DNA of 64,000 nucleotides from Pseudoduganella lutea (GTDB taxonomy: Bacteria; Pseudomonadota; Gammaproteobacteria; Burkholderiales; Burkholderiaceae_D). The notes beneath the pieces were generated by a model that made no database searches, was not told where the DNA came from, and saw only the letters and a list, made by a program, of their open reading frames with translations. Position numbers and translations under genes: made by a program. Location of the stretch: contig NZ_CP035913.1 of assembly GCF_004209755.1 (NCBI RefSeq), positions 3,534,001-3,598,000 on the forward strand, written 5' to 3'. This document shows positions 26,297-35,292 of the stretch, piece by piece (the stretch's first letter is position 1; each line of letters opens with the position of its first letter).

Positions 26297-26908
26297 ATGA
26301 AACTGATCGGTTCTCTCGCCAGTCCCTATGTGCGCAAGGTGCGCGTCGTGCTTGCGGAAAAAAAGCTCGATTACCAGATGCAGCTCGAGAACGTGTGGGC
26401 TGCGGACACCGACATCCATCTCGTCAACCCGCTCGGCAAGGTGCCGTGCCTGGTCATGGAAGACGGCTATGTGATGTACGACTCGCGCGTCATCGTCGAA
26501 TACCTCGATACGCTCACGCCGGTCTGCAAGCTGCTGCCGCCGAACGGCCGCGAGCGGGCAGACGTGAAGAACTGGGAAGCGCTGGCCGATGGCGTGACCG
26601 ATGCCGGCGCGGCCGTGCGTGCCGAGCGCACGCAGCGCCCGGCCGAACTGCAAAGCGAGGCGGCGATCGAGCGCCAGATGTCGAAGCTCACGCGCGGCCT
26701 GGCATCGCTGTCGGAGCGCCTGGCCGACGCGCCCTGGTGCACCGGCAACCACTATTCGCTGGCGGACGTGGCCGTGGGCTGTACGCTGGGCTGGCTGAGT
26801 TTCCGCTTCCCCGAGATCGACTGGCGCGGCACGCATCCGAACCTGGGCCGGCTGGCCAGCAAGCTCCACGAACGGCCATCGTTCCGGGACACGCAACCCC
26901 AGGCCTGA
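26297..26908 (+). CDS. Glutathione S-transferase family protein
   Basis: A 203-residue cytosolic GST. The N-terminal thioredoxin-like domain reads MKLIGSLASPYVRKVRVVLA, with Ser in the catalytic position (SP.VRKVR), then NPLGKVPCLVMEDG and DSRVIVEYLD, the glutathione-binding cis-Pro and D/ESR motifs. The all-helical C-terminal domain contains YSLADVAVGC. The ATG at 26297 is the first Met giving a canonical N-terminus. Closest in style to YibF-like GSTs. Divergent from purB across the 8-bp repeat. Confidence 0.88.
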   Translation: MKLIGSLASPYVRKVRVVLAEKKLDYQMQLENVWAADTDIHLVNPLGKVPCLVMEDGYVMYDSRVIVEYLDTLTPVCKLLPPNGRERADVKNWEALADGVTDAGAAVRAERTQRPAELQSEAAIERQMSKLTRGLASLSERLADAPWCTGNHYSLADVAVGCTLGWLSFRFPEIDWRGTHPNLGRLASKLHERPSFRDTQPQA

Positions 26909-26998
26909 GGGCAGCGCTCATCCTCCATGCGCCATGCGCGCGCGTCGGCCCCCAATGCATTGCGCTACACTGTGGCGTCACGATAGAGCGGGGCGGCC

Positions 26999-27943
26999 AT
27001 GGATCAACCTGTAGCGATTTTCGGCGAAGCACTGGTGGACGATTTCAGCACCCAGCGGGTGGTTGGCGGCGCGCCGTTCAACCTGGCCCGGCACCTCGCC
27101 GGTTTCGGCCTGCCCGTCACGATGGTCACCCGCATCGGCGCCGACGATAACGGCGCGCTGGTCCGCAACGAATTCACGCGCTTCGGCCTGTCCGATACGG
27201 GCCTGCAAACGGGCGCCGGCGAGGCCACCGGCAGCGTGCACGTGGAAGTGGGCTCCGACGGCAGCCACCGCTTCACCATCGTGCCCGACCAGGCCTACGA
27301 CCATATCGACGGCACCGCCGCGCTGGCCGCCGTGCAGGCCGCCCGCCCCGGCATCTTCTGTTTCGGCACGCTGGCCCAGCGCGATCCGGTTTCGCGGGCC
27401 GCCCTGCACGGCCTGCTCGAGCAGACGGAAGCGGTGCGCTTCCTCGACCTGAACCTGCGCCCCGGCCACGTGGACGAAGCCATCGTGTTCGATTCGCTGC
27501 AGCAGGCCGACATAGTGAAAGTCAACGAAGAGGAATTGCAGCAGCTGTTCAAGTGGTACTGCCACACCTGCCCGGACACGGTGAACATGGAATGCATCTC
27601 GGTCGATACGGAATGCCGCGCGATGATGCACAATTTTTCGCTGTCCGCGCTGCTGGTCACGATGGGGGCGCGCGGCGCGCTGTACCTGTCGGCCGATGGC
27701 GCGCACCTGGCCGATCACGGCACGGGCAGCAGCGCATGCTTCGTCGATTCGGTGGGGGCGGGGGATGCGTTCAACGCGGTGTTCCTGCTGGGCCGGCTGC
27801 GCGGCTGGACGATGGAACGGACACTGGCACGCGCGAATGCGTTCGCGGCGGCTTCCTGCGGCCATGCGGGCGCGGTGCCGCAGGAGCTGTCGAGCTACGC
27901 CCGCTGGCTGGAACAGTGGGCGGGCGAGCCCGAGGGGACTTGA
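26999..27943 (+). CDS. PfkB family carbohydrate kinase with Cys-rich insert
   Basis: A ribokinase/fructokinase-family sugar kinase of 314 residues. The N-terminal substrate motif is GGAPFNLARHLAGFG and the C-terminal ATP/anion-hole motif is DSVGAGDAFNAVF (GAGD at 253-256). VKVNEEELQQL at 173-183 and LLVTMGARGALYL at 218-230 are conserved. Between them an atypical stretch holds four cysteines (188, 191, 199, 206) in a CxxC-x7-C-x6-C pattern, unusual for the family and possibly metal-binding. Probably phosphorylates fructose or a similar sugar; it is not adjacent to sugar transport genes. Confidence 0.85.
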   Translation: MDQPVAIFGEALVDDFSTQRVVGGAPFNLARHLAGFGLPVTMVTRIGADDNGALVRNEFTRFGLSDTGLQTGAGEATGSVHVEVGSDGSHRFTIVPDQAYDHIDGTAALAAVQAARPGIFCFGTLAQRDPVSRAALHGLLEQTEAVRFLDLNLRPGHVDEAIVFDSLQQADIVKVNEEELQQLFKWYCHTCPDTVNMECISVDTECRAMMHNFSLSALLVTMGARGALYLSADGAHLADHGTGSSACFVDSVGAGDAFNAVFLLGRLRGWTMERTLARANAFAAASCGHAGAVPQELSSYARWLEQWAGEPEGT

Positions 27944-27977
27944 AGACCGGCCCAGGCGCCGCCCGGGCCATGCGCGA

Positions 27978-28463
27978 TCAGTGCGCTTCGTCCGCAGGCG
28001 CCATCTGCGTCTGCAGGTAGTTCTGGATGCCGACCTTGCCGATCAGGTCCAGCTGCGTTTCCAGGAAGTCGATGTGTTCCTCGGTGTCTTCCAGGATCGT
28101 CAACAGCAGGTCGCGCGACACGTAGTCGCCCACTTTTTCCGCCTGGGCGATGCCTTCCACCACGGTCACGTGGGCGCCGCGCTCCAGTTTCAGGTCGGCT
28201 TCCAGCATTTCCTGGGTGTTTTCACCGATCAGCAGCTTGTGCAGCGCCTGCAGGTTCGGCAGGCCGTCCAGCATCAGGATGCGGTCGATCAGCTTGTCGG
28301 CGTGCTTCATTTCGCCGATCGATTCCTCGTATTCCTTTTTCGCCAGCTTGGCCAGGCCCCAGTGCTTGTACATCCGTGCGTGCAGGAAGTACTGGTTGAT
28401 CGCGGTGAGTTCGTTCGTCAGCTGTGCGTTCAGCAAACGGATGACGTCTTTATCGCCCTTCAT
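27978..28463 (-). CDS. bfr: Bacterioferritin (Thr at ferroxidase position 127)
   Basis: A 161-residue haem-containing ferritin that assembles as a 24-mer to store iron. It aligns without gaps to E. coli Bfr: Glu18, Tyr25, Glu51, haem-ligand Met52, His54, Glu94 and His130 are all present. Position 127, where E. coli has the bridging ferroxidase Glu, is Thr ([10 protein letters not shown]). Whether the next residue, Glu128, compensates cannot be told. Such subunits may rely on a second ferroxidase-competent subunit. The gene is divergent from the siderophore receptor, and the shared 168-bp gap contains a Fur box. Confidence 0.93.
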   Translation of the reverse strand: MKGDKDVIRLLNAQLTNELTAINQYFLHARMYKHWGLAKLAKKEYEESIGEMKHADKLIDRILMLDGLPNLQALHKLLIGENTQEMLEADLKLERGAHVTVVEGIAQAEKVGDYVSRDLLLTILEDTEEHIDFLETQLDLIGKVGIQNYLQTQMAPADEAH

Positions 28464-28537
28464 GGGAAAGCCTTTTCTTGATGTTTGTCGATCGTGGCAT
28501 TTTCTCACACAAAGACAACATCCCCAAGCCAAACCCC

Positions 28538-28566
28538 TTGCATCCGTGGTCAAAATGGTGTAATGG
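28538..28566 (+). promoter_or_regulatory. Predicted promoter of the siderophore receptor
   Basis: TTGCAT (28538-28543), 17-bp spacer, TAATGG (28561-28566). The Fur box at 28580-28598 lies just downstream of the predicted start site, consistent with repression. Confidence 0.5.
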
Positions 28567-28579
28567 CGTTGCGAAAGCA

Positions 28580-28598
28580 AATGAAAACTATTATCATT
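28580..28598 (+). promoter_or_regulatory. Fur box, bfr / siderophore receptor
   Basis: AATGAAAACTATTATCATT matches the boxes at 6000, 32972 and 39466 in both half-sites. It is placed to repress the receptor-piuC operon; its effect on divergent bfr is unclear. Confidence 0.82.
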
Positions 28599-28631
28599 CA
28601 CGTTTTATGCCAACGCTACAACAAGGAAAAC

Positions 28632-30935
28632 ATGTCGTTCATCAAGAGCCGCAAGCATTCGCCAGCCACGCTCGCCGCACTCGCCACCCTGGCGATGCCG
28701 CTCGCCTTGCACGCTGAAACCCGTACCGATCCCGTTGCCCAGCAGGGTGACAACAAGATGCCGGAAGTGACCGTCACCGGCCGCGCCGTCAACAACGAAT
28801 TCCAGATTCCGCAGCGTTCCGCGTCCGACAAGTTCACGGCGCCGCTGCTCGACACCCCGAAATCGGTGACCGTCGTGCCAAGCGAAGTGATCGCACAGAC
28901 CGGCGCCACGTCGCTGGTCGACGCGCTGCGCACGGTGCCCGGCATCACGATGGGCGCGGCCGAAGGCGGCAATCCGGTGGGCGACAACCTGTTCATCCGC
29001 GGCTACAACGCCCAGACCGACACCTATATCGACGGCATCCGCGACAGTGGTTCGCAATCGCGCGAAGTGTTCGCGATCGAGCAGGTCGAAGTCGTCAAGG
29101 GCCCGAACTCCGCCTACGGCGGTCGTTCCTCGGCCGGCGGCGGCGTCAACATCGTCAGCAAGACGGCCAAGCTGGACAACTTCTACAACGGCTCCGTGGG
29201 CTTCGGCACCGACAACTACAAGCGCGTGACGGCCGACGTCAACCGCCAGATCGGCACCGATTCCGCGTTCCGCATTGCCGTGATGGGCCATGAGAACGAC
29301 GTGGCGGGCCGCGGCCCCGTGGGCGGCGACCGCTGGGGCATCGCGCCGACGATCGGCTTTGGCCTGTCGGGTCCGACCCAGGTTAACCTGTCGTACTACC
29401 ACATGGAGTCGAGCGAGCTGCCCGATACCGGCATCCCGTTCAACAACCCGTTCAGCACTGGTCCCAACGTGGCGAAGAACGGCAACGGCACGCCGCTGTC
29501 CGTGCCGCGCGACAGCTTCTGGGGTTTGACGAACCGCGATTTCCGCGACACCGAAACCGATATCGCCACCGTCGACGTCAAGCACGACTTCGGCAACGGC
29601 CTGACGCTGCGCAACGTGACGCGCTACGGCAAGACGAGCCAGGATTACGTGTGGACGCAGCCGGACGATTCGAAAGGCAACGTGGTCCTGTACGGCACCG
29701 TGTGGCGCCGCGCCAACACGCGCGTGACGGAAACGGAAACGCTGGCCAACAACACCGCGCTGTCCGGCGAAGTGCGCACCGGCACCCTGAAGCACAACTT
29801 CAGCACCGGCATCGAGTTCTCGCGCGAGCAGACCGACCGCGGCACCTACCTCTTCACGCCGGGCACTAACAACCCGCTGACGAGGACGTTCACGTGCCCG
29901 ACCTCGGGCGCCGAGACGCTGTACAACTGCGCCCCGCTGGTCGGCGCCAACCCGGACGACCCATGGGCCTACAACCGCGCGCTGTCGCCGGCAAAAACGG
30001 CCGTGCGCACCAACACCCGCGCCGCGTACGCGATCGACACGATCGAGTTCACGCCGCAGTGGCTGCTGAACGTGGGCGTGCGCTGGGACGATTACCGCTC
30101 CGTGCTCGATACGCCGCAATACACGCTGAACGGCACCACGACCGCCGCCACGCATGCCGAGGCGAATGCCACGTTCACCAACTACCAGGCCGGCGTGGTG
30201 TACAAGCCTGCCGCGAACAGCAGCGTGTACCTGTCGTACGGCACGTCGTCCACGCCACCGGGCAATGATGCCGGCGATGGCCTGGACGGCCTGACCGCCG
30301 CCATCCAGTACCTGAAGCCGCAGGAAAGCCGCAACTTCGAGCTGGGCACCAAGTGGGAAGTGCTGGCACGCCGCCTGTCGCTGTCCGCCGCGATCTTCAA
30401 GAGCGACATGAACAACGCCCGCGTGACGGCGCCGGACGGCACCACGCAGAACGTGGGCAAGAAGAGCGTGCGCGGCTTCGAGCTGGGCGCCTCGGGCAGC
30501 ATCACCACCGCCTGGCAGGTGTTCGGCGGCTACACGTGGCTCGACGGCAAGGTCGACGACAATGGCTTCGTCAACACGGGCACCGCCGCCGCGCCGGTCT
30601 GGTCGGCTTCGCCGTTCAACGGCAACGTGTTCCCGACCACGCCAAAGCACAGCGCTTCGCTGTGGACCACGTACAAGGTGCTGCCGAACCTGACGGTGGG
30701 CGGTGGCCTGAACTCGATGTCGAAGGTGTACGCCAACGTCAACAACAACAAGTGGGCGCCGGGCTACACCCGTTTCGATGCGATGGCGAACTACATCGTC
30801 AATCCCAACATCAGCTTGCAGCTGAACGTGCAGAACCTGTCGGACAAGCTGTATTACGACAAGGTCTCCTCGCCGCACTACGCGGGTGTGGCGGCCGGCC
30901 GCAGCGCATCGCTGACCGCCAGCTTCAAGTACTGA
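28632..30935 (+). CDS. TonB-dependent siderophore receptor (Fiu/PiuA type)
   Basis: A 767-residue outer-membrane receptor, probably for catecholate-type ferric siderophores. Signal peptide [20 protein letters not shown] (ending ALHA), then the plug: [51 protein letters not shown] and [21 protein letters not shown]. The barrel ends in Phe-Lys-Tyr. AAGGAAAAC precedes the ATG at 28632. It is followed 10 bp later by piuC, the standard partner of Fiu/PiuA receptors. It shares the IKSRKH signal-peptide start with the receptor at 37093. Confidence 0.92.
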   Translation: MSFIKSRKHSPATLAALATLAMPLALHAETRTDPVAQQGDNKMPEVTVTGRAVNNEFQIPQRSASDKFTAPLLDTPKSVTVVPSEVIAQTGATSLVDALRTVPGITMGAAEGGNPVGDNLFIRGYNAQTDTYIDGIRDSGSQSREVFAIEQVEVVKGPNSAYGGRSSAGGGVNIVSKTAKLDNFYNGSVGFGTDNYKRVTADVNRQIGTDSAFRIAVMGHENDVAGRGPVGGDRWGIAPTIGFGLSGPTQVNLSYYHMESSELPDTGIPFNNPFSTGPNVAKNGNGTPLSVPRDSFWGLTNRDFRDTETDIATVDVKHDFGNGLTLRNVTRYGKTSQDYVWTQPDDSKGNVVLYGTVWRRANTRVTETETLANNTALSGEVRTGTLKHNFSTGIEFSREQTDRGTYLFTPGTNNPLTRTFTCPTSGAETLYNCAPLVGANPDDPWAYNRALSPAKTAVRTNTRAAYAIDTIEFTPQWLLNVGVRWDDYRSVLDTPQYTLNGTTTAATHAEANATFTNYQAGVVYKPAANSSVYLSYGTSSTPPGNDAGDGLDGLTAAIQYLKPQESRNFELGTKWEVLARRLSLSAAIFKSDMNNARVTAPDGTTQNVGKKSVRGFELGASGSITTAWQVFGGYTWLDGKVDDNGFVNTGTAAAPVWSASPFNGNVFPTTPKHSASLWTTYKVLPNLTVGGGLNSMSKVYANVNNNKWAPGYTRFDAMANYIVNPNISLQLNVQNLSDKLYYDKVSSPHYAGVAAGRSASLTASFKY

Positions 30936-30945
30936 GGAACCCGGC

Positions 30946-31626
30946 GTGATCCTGCACATCCCCGGCGTGCTGACGCCCGAGCAGATCCGGCAGTTCCGTG
31001 AACGCCTCGCGCAGGCGGACTGGATCGACGGGCGCGCCAGCGTCGGCTCGCAGGGGGCGGCAGTCAAGCGCAATCGCCAACTGGCGGAAGGTTCGCCGCT
31101 GGCCGTCGAGCTGGGCGGCATCGTTGCCCGCGCCCTGACGGCCAACCCGCTGTTCTTCGCGGCGGCGCTGCCGCTGCGGATCCTGCCGCCGTACTTCAAC
31201 GGTTATGCCGGCGGCGAAACGTATGGTGACCACATCGACGGCGCCATCCGCGTGGCGTCGCCCGGCGCGGCACCGCTGCGCGCCGACGTGTCCACCACGG
31301 TCTTCCTGTCCGAGCCGGACGAGTACGACGGCGGCGAGCTGATCGTCACCGATGCCTACGGTACGCACGAAGTGAAACTGCCGGCTGGCGACGCGATCCT
31401 GTATCCGTCGACAACGGTACACCGGGTAGAACCGGTCACGCGCGGCGAACGCCTCGCCTCGTTCCTGTGGACGCAAAGCATGGTCCGCGACGACTGGCAA
31501 CGCACGATGCTGTTCGAGCTGGACCAGAACATCCAGTCCGTGCGCGCCGCCCACGGCGACAGCCCGGCCACCGTCGGGCTGACCGGTCACTATCACAACC
31601 TGCTGCGGATGTGGGCGGAGACATGA
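30946..31626 (+). CDS. piuC: PKHD-type Fe(II)/2-oxoglutarate hydroxylase PiuC
   Basis: A cytosolic Fe(II)- and 2-oxoglutarate-dependent dioxygenase of 226 residues. The iron-binding triad is His96-x-Asp98 (YGDHID) and His159 (VHRVEP); Arg169 binds 2-oxoglutarate. [13 protein letters not shown] and YPSTTVHRV are family signatures. It begins with GTG (30946), a few bases after a GAGG sequence, and directly follows the siderophore receptor in an operon. PiuC proteins are associated with siderophore uptake, but their hydroxylation substrate is not settled. Confidence 0.93.
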   Translation: MILHIPGVLTPEQIRQFRERLAQADWIDGRASVGSQGAAVKRNRQLAEGSPLAVELGGIVARALTANPLFFAAALPLRILPPYFNGYAGGETYGDHIDGAIRVASPGAAPLRADVSTTVFLSEPDEYDGGELIVTDAYGTHEVKLPAGDAILYPSTTVHRVEPVTRGERLASFLWTQSMVRDDWQRTMLFELDQNIQSVRAAHGDSPATVGLTGHYHNLLRMWAET

Positions 31627-31633
31627 GGGGTCT

Positions 31634-31769
31634 GGTGTCTGACATTTTTTCTGGGCGCATCATCCAGAAAAAGTGTCAGACACCGGTTTTCTCGTGCTGC
31701 AACAATGCAGCGGCCGAACACCGGTGTCCGACACATTTTCTGAACAGCCCAGAAAATATGTCCGACACC
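31634..31769. repeat. Paired palindromes, GGTGTC type
   Basis: Hairpin 1 (31634-31684) has GGTGTCTGACA/TGTCAGACACC ends with a TTTTTCTGG/CCAGAAAAA inner stem. Hairpin 2 (31723-31769) has GGTGTCCGACA/TGTCCGACACC ends with an ATTTTCTG/CAGAAAAT inner stem. A CCGGTTTTC spacer separates them. It lies right after the piuC stop and could end or stabilise that transcript. The same arrangement recurs at 35698 and 41550. Confidence 0.85.
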
Positions 31770-31792
31770 AGGCGTGCAGGCGTTACGGAATA

Positions 31793-31823
31793 AAAAAAGA
31801 CAGGCCAAAGCCTGTCTTTTTTT
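31793..31823. terminator. Bidirectional terminator piuC / tonB
   Basis: GACAGGC-CAAA-GCCTGTC with long A and T runs on both sides, 15 bp after the tonB stop on the minus strand. Confidence 0.88.
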
Positions 31824-31838
31824 TCGTCTGCCGGCCCG

Positions 31839-32615
31839 TTACGACAGCTTGAAGTTGATCGGCACCAGCACGTACACCGGCACCGGCTTGCCATCTTCCA
31901 TATAAGGCTTGAACAGGCTGCGCAGCGCGGCCTGGCGGCCGGCTTCGTCCAGGTTCTGGGAACCGGACGTCTTTTGCACCGTCGCCTGTTCCGGCGTGCC
32001 TTTCTCGCTGATCAGCACGCGCAGGGTGACGACACCCGTTTCGCCCAGCCGCCGCGAAATCGACGGGTAGACCGGCTGCGGCTGCCGCACGTATTCGACG
32101 CCCGTGACCAGTTTCGGCGAAGCGGGCGCCGGCGGGGCGGCGACTGGCGGGGCCGGTGGCGCCGGCGCGGCGGCCACCATGGGCGCAGGCTCGGCCGGCT
32201 TGACCGGTGCCGGCGGCACGGTGATCGTGTTTTCGATGACGATCGGCAGTTGCGGGATCACCGGCGTGAAGACGGGCGGCGGCTTGATGGCCACTTCGAC
32301 CACCTTGGGCGGCGCAGGCGGTGCCGGCGGCGCGGGCGGTGCCACGAACGTCACGTCGACGACCTGCGGCAGCTTTTTCACGGCATCGACCACCATGCTG
32401 TTCTGCATGGCCCAGAAACCCACCAGGTGGAGGGCAACGATGGCGGCGATCTTGCCGGACTTGTTGCGGCCACTGCCGAGGGTGAAATCGGGGGGCGCTG
32501 AATTGGCCGCCTCAACAGGTGCGGCGGAAGGTTTGGACGTGGATCGGGGCAGGCTCAGAGAATTCAGCCCGAGCCGCGACACGCCTGGCCGGGGAAGGCC
32601 GGGCAGCGTTTGCAT
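31839..32615 (-). CDS. tonB: Energy transducer TonB
   Basis: A 258-residue inner-membrane protein that couples the proton motive force (with ExbB/ExbD) to TBDR transport. It has an N-terminal cytosolic extension of about 50 residues, a TM helix (about 54-72, IAAIVALHLVGFW, with the conserved His), a Pro-rich periplasmic spanner (PPAPPAPPAPPKVVEV, then further Pro/Ala repeats) and the C-terminal domain (about 170-258) with YVRQPQPVYPSISRRLGETG. It lies 10 bp downstream of bfd, so it is the second gene of a Fur-boxed operon. exbB/exbD are not in the window. The unusually long N-terminus is worth noting. Confidence 0.93.
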   Translation of the reverse strand: MQTLPGLPRPGVSRLGLNSLSLPRSTSKPSAAPVEAANSAPPDFTLGSGRNKSGKIAAIVALHLVGFWAMQNSMVVDAVKKLPQVVDVTFVAPPAPPAPPAPPKVVEVAIKPPPVFTPVIPQLPIVIENTITVPPAPVKPAEPAPMVAAAPAPPAPPVAAPPAPASPKLVTGVEYVRQPQPVYPSISRRLGETGVVTLRVLISEKGTPEQATVQKTSGSQNLDEAGRQAALRSLFKPYMEDGKPVPVYVLVPINFKLS

Positions 32616-32625
32616 GGAATTTTTC

Positions 32626-32835
32626 TCAGGTAGTGAGGGTGGGGCGCTTCAGAACCGTTTCCTGGATCGGCGCGGCCACGTGTTCGTTCAGCACATCAAC
32701 GGCATAGTCCAGGCAATTGCCGCAGCAGGTGGAAACACCCAGTGCTTCGCGCAGCCCGTCCATGGTGCTGATACCAAGGTCGATGGCTTGACGGATTTCT
32801 CGATCGGAGATGTTGTTGCAAACGCAAACGATCAT
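32626..32835 (-). CDS. bfd: Bacterioferritin-associated ferredoxin
   Basis: A 69-residue [2Fe-2S] protein that reduces bacterioferritin's core to release iron. The four ligands have the Bfd spacing: Cys4, Cys6, Cys38 and Cys41 (MIVCVCNN, STCCGNC). It heads an operon with tonB; the Fur box at 32972-32990 is upstream, shared with the divergent feo operon. Its presence fits the bfr gene 4.4 kb away. Confidence 0.94.
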   Translation of the reverse strand: MIVCVCNNISDREIRQAIDLGISTMDGLREALGVSTCCGNCLDYAVDVLNEHVAAPIQETVLKRPTLTT

Positions 32836-32971
32836 TGAAACACCTTCTGGCTAATAAGACAGGAAAACCGCACAGGGCGGACTCATTACGAGAAAGTTGC
32901 CGGGAGCCTGCATTCGCTTCGGGACAGTCCCGAAAAACTTATGGCAAAGCTGCCAACCTTACGACTTTCTT

Positions 32972-32990
32972 AATGAGAATCATTATCATT
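32972..32990. promoter_or_regulatory. Fur box between bfd-tonB and feoABC
   Basis: AATGAGAATCATTATCATT, the best match to the Fur consensus in the window, lies midway between the two divergent iron operons. Confidence 0.88.
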
Positions 32991-33037
32991 ACGTTTCCTA
33001 TTCTGCCGCAACACCGCGTACAATGCAAGCGATACCT

Positions 33038-33071
33038 GCAAATACAAACCATTCGCATTTGCCTCTATAAT
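33038..33071 (+). promoter_or_regulatory. feoA promoter with second Fur-like palindrome
   Basis: TATAAT (33066-33071) is a consensus -10; TACAAA (33043-33048) at 17-bp spacing is the -35. GCAAAT...ATTTGC (33038-33062) forms an inverted repeat over the -35. Read on the minus strand it contains AAATGCGAATGGTTTG, which resembles a degenerate Fur box. Confidence 0.6.
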
Positions 33072-33101
33072 GACCAGATTGATTTCCGCGAGAGAATTGC
33101 C

Positions 33102-33374
33102 ATGACCGTTGCTCCCTCCTCCATCAGCCTTGACGCGCTTGCAGTCGGCAAAAGCGGCACGGTGGTGCGCGTGGCGCCCGGCAATTCCCCCGATACGGAA
33201 GATGGCGCCGACCTCGCGCGCCGCCTGATGGAGCTGGGTTTCGTGCCCGGCGAAAAAATCCGCATGCTCAAGCGCGGCATGCCCGGCGGCGAGCCGCTGG
33301 CGATCCGGGTCGGCAACTCGACCTTTGCATTGCGCCGTTTCGAAGCGGCCCTGGTCGCGATCCAGCCTGAATAA
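33102..33374 (+). CDS. feoA: Ferrous iron transport protein A
   Basis: A 90-residue cytosolic SH3-like FeoA protein required for FeoB activity. Typical features are LAVGKSGTVVRV, LARRLMELGFVPGEKIRMLKRG and GEPLAIRVGNSTFALRRFEA. The start at 33102 is chosen because an upstream in-frame ATG lies within the bfd/feo control region and would add unrelated residues. First gene of feoA-feoB-Cys-rich operon (18 bp to feoB). Confidence 0.93.
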   Translation: MTVAPSSISLDALAVGKSGTVVRVAPGNSPDTEDGADLARRLMELGFVPGEKIRMLKRGMPGGEPLAIRVGNSTFALRRFEAALVAIQPE

Positions 33375-33392
33375 AACGAGGTCTTACATAGC

Positions 33393-35282
33393 ATGGGTGT
33401 TACCGAGAAAGTGGCGCAGGCCGTGAGCCGTGCGCCGATGATTGCTTTGCTGGGCAATCCGAACTGCGGCAAGACGGCGCTGTTCAACCGCCTGACGGGC
33501 GCGCGCCAGAAAGTGGCCAATTACGCGGGCGTGACGATCGACCGCAAGGAAGGCCATTTCACGTCGCCCGCAGGGCATGCGTTCAAGGTGCTGGACCTGC
33601 CGGGCGCCTACAGCCTGAAGGCGCACACGCCGGATGAAGAGATCACGCGCGACGTGGTGGCCGGCCTGCGCGCGGGCGAAACCGCGCCCGACCTGGTGGT
33701 GTGCGTGGTCGATGCCACCAACCTGCGCCTGAACCTGCGCCTCGCGCTGGAAGTGCAGCGCCTCGGCCTGCCGATGATCCTGTGCCTGAACATGGTGGAC
33801 GTGGCCCGCAAGCGCGGCATCGAGATCGACGCCGACAGGCTGGCCCGCGAACTGGGCATGACCGTGGTGGAGACGGTGGCGGTGCAAAGCGGCGGCGAAA
33901 AATCGCTGCTGCGCGCGCTGGACGAACTGGGCCCGCTGGCGCCCGTGAAGGCGCGGCCACTGGCTGCCATCGACACCGTTTCGGTCGAGGACACGCAGCG
34001 CGAGGTGCGCCGCATCCTCTCCGTGGCGACCAACAATATCCAGGGCAGCGAAACGGGCACCGACAAGATCGACAACGTGGTGCTGCACCCCGTCGTCGGC
34101 CCGGTGATCCTGGCGGTGCTGATGTTCCTGATCTTCCAGGCCGTGTTCAGCTGGGCCGAAGCACCGATGGAACTGATCGAGGGCACGTTCGGCGCGATCG
34201 GCGAAGCCGTGCAGGGCGTGATGGCCGAAGGCGTGCTGCGCAGCCTGCTGGTCGATGGCGTGATCGCCGGCGTTGGTGGTGTGATCGTGTTCCTGCCGCA
34301 GATCCTGATCCTGTTCTTCTTCATCCTCGTGCTCGAGGATTGCGGCTACCTGCCGCGCGCCGCCTTCCTGCTCGACCGCCTGATGGGCGGCGTGGGCCTG
34401 TCGGGCCGCGCGTTCATTCCGCTGCTGTCGTCGTTCGCCTGCGCGATTCCCGGCGTGATGGCCGCGCGCACGATCCAGAACCCGCGCGACCGCCTGGTGA
34501 CGATCATGATCGCGCCGCTGATGACATGCTCGGCGCGCCTGCCCGTGTATGCGCTGCTGATCGCCGCGTTCATCCCGGACCGCGAAGTCGGCGGCATCTT
34601 CAACCTGCAAGGCCTGGTGCTGTTCGTGCTGTACTTCGCCGGCATCATCTCGGCGATGATCGTGGCCTGGGTCATGAAGCGCACGATGGGCGCGAAGCGC
34701 CGCCATGCGCTGATGCTGGAACTGCCGAACTACCACGTGCCGAACCTGCGCAACCTGGCCATCGGCCTGTGGGAGCGCGCCAAGATCTTCCTGCTGCGCG
34801 TCGGCACGCTGATCCTCACGCTGACGATCCTGCTGTGGGCGCTGTCGAGCTTCCCCGGCGCGCCGGAAGGCGCTATCCATCCGCCGATCTACTACAGCGT
34901 GGCGGGCATTATCGGCCGCGCGCTGGAATTCGTGTTCGCGCCGATCGGCTTCAACTGGCAGATCTGCATCGCGCTGGTACCGGGCATGGCCGCGCGCGAA
35001 GTGGCCGTGGGCGCCCTGGGCACCGTGTACGCGCTGTCGCAGACCGGCGACGAAGTGGCCACCGCGCTGGCGCCGCTGCTGGCCAGCACGTGGTCGATGG
35101 CCACGGCGCTGTCGCTGCTCACGTGGTACGTGTATGCGCCGCAATGCCTGGCCACGCTGTCGGTGGTCAAGCGCGAAACGGGCCACACCCGCTATGCGCT
35201 GATGATGGCCGGCTACATGTTCGGCCTGGCCTACGCCGCCTCGTTCATCGTTTACCAGACCGCCCGCCTGCTGGGGGCTTGA
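33393..35282 (+). CDS. feoB: Ferrous iron transporter FeoB
   Basis: A 629-residue inner-membrane Fe(II) transporter with an N-terminal G domain. G1 GNPNCGKT (21-28), G3 DLPG (68-71) and G4 NMVD (133-136) are intact. The membrane part starts near residue 235 and contains two Gate motifs: PLLSSFACAIPGVMAAR, with the essential Cys, and the second around ALVPGMAAREVAVGALGTVYA. It is shorter than E. coli FeoB (773 aa), as in many Betaproteobacteria. Followed 10 bp later by a small Cys-rich protein. Confidence 0.96.
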   Translation: MGVTEKVAQAVSRAPMIALLGNPNCGKTALFNRLTGARQKVANYAGVTIDRKEGHFTSPAGHAFKVLDLPGAYSLKAHTPDEEITRDVVAGLRAGETAPDLVVCVVDATNLRLNLRLALEVQRLGLPMILCLNMVDVARKRGIEIDADRLARELGMTVVETVAVQSGGEKSLLRALDELGPLAPVKARPLAAIDTVSVEDTQREVRRILSVATNNIQGSETGTDKIDNVVLHPVVGPVILAVLMFLIFQAVFSWAEAPMELIEGTFGAIGEAVQGVMAEGVLRSLLVDGVIAGVGGVIVFLPQILILFFFILVLEDCGYLPRAAFLLDRLMGGVGLSGRAFIPLLSSFACAIPGVMAARTIQNPRDRLVTIMIAPLMTCSARLPVYALLIAAFIPDREVGGIFNLQGLVLFVLYFAGIISAMIVAWVMKRTMGAKRRHALMLELPNYHVPNLRNLAIGLWERAKIFLLRVGTLILTLTILLWALSSFPGAPEGAIHPPIYYSVAGIIGRALEFVFAPIGFNWQICIALVPGMAAREVAVGALGTVYALSQTGDEVATALAPLLASTWSMATALSLLTWYVYAPQCLATLSVVKRETGHTRYALMMAGYMFGLAYAASFIVYQTARLLGA

Positions 35283-35292
35283 GGAGTTCGCC

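Noticed and set aside
27944..27977. GGCCC/GGGCC hairpin between the PfkB kinase and bfr as a terminator
   Set aside because: Stem is short and no T-run follows on either strand.
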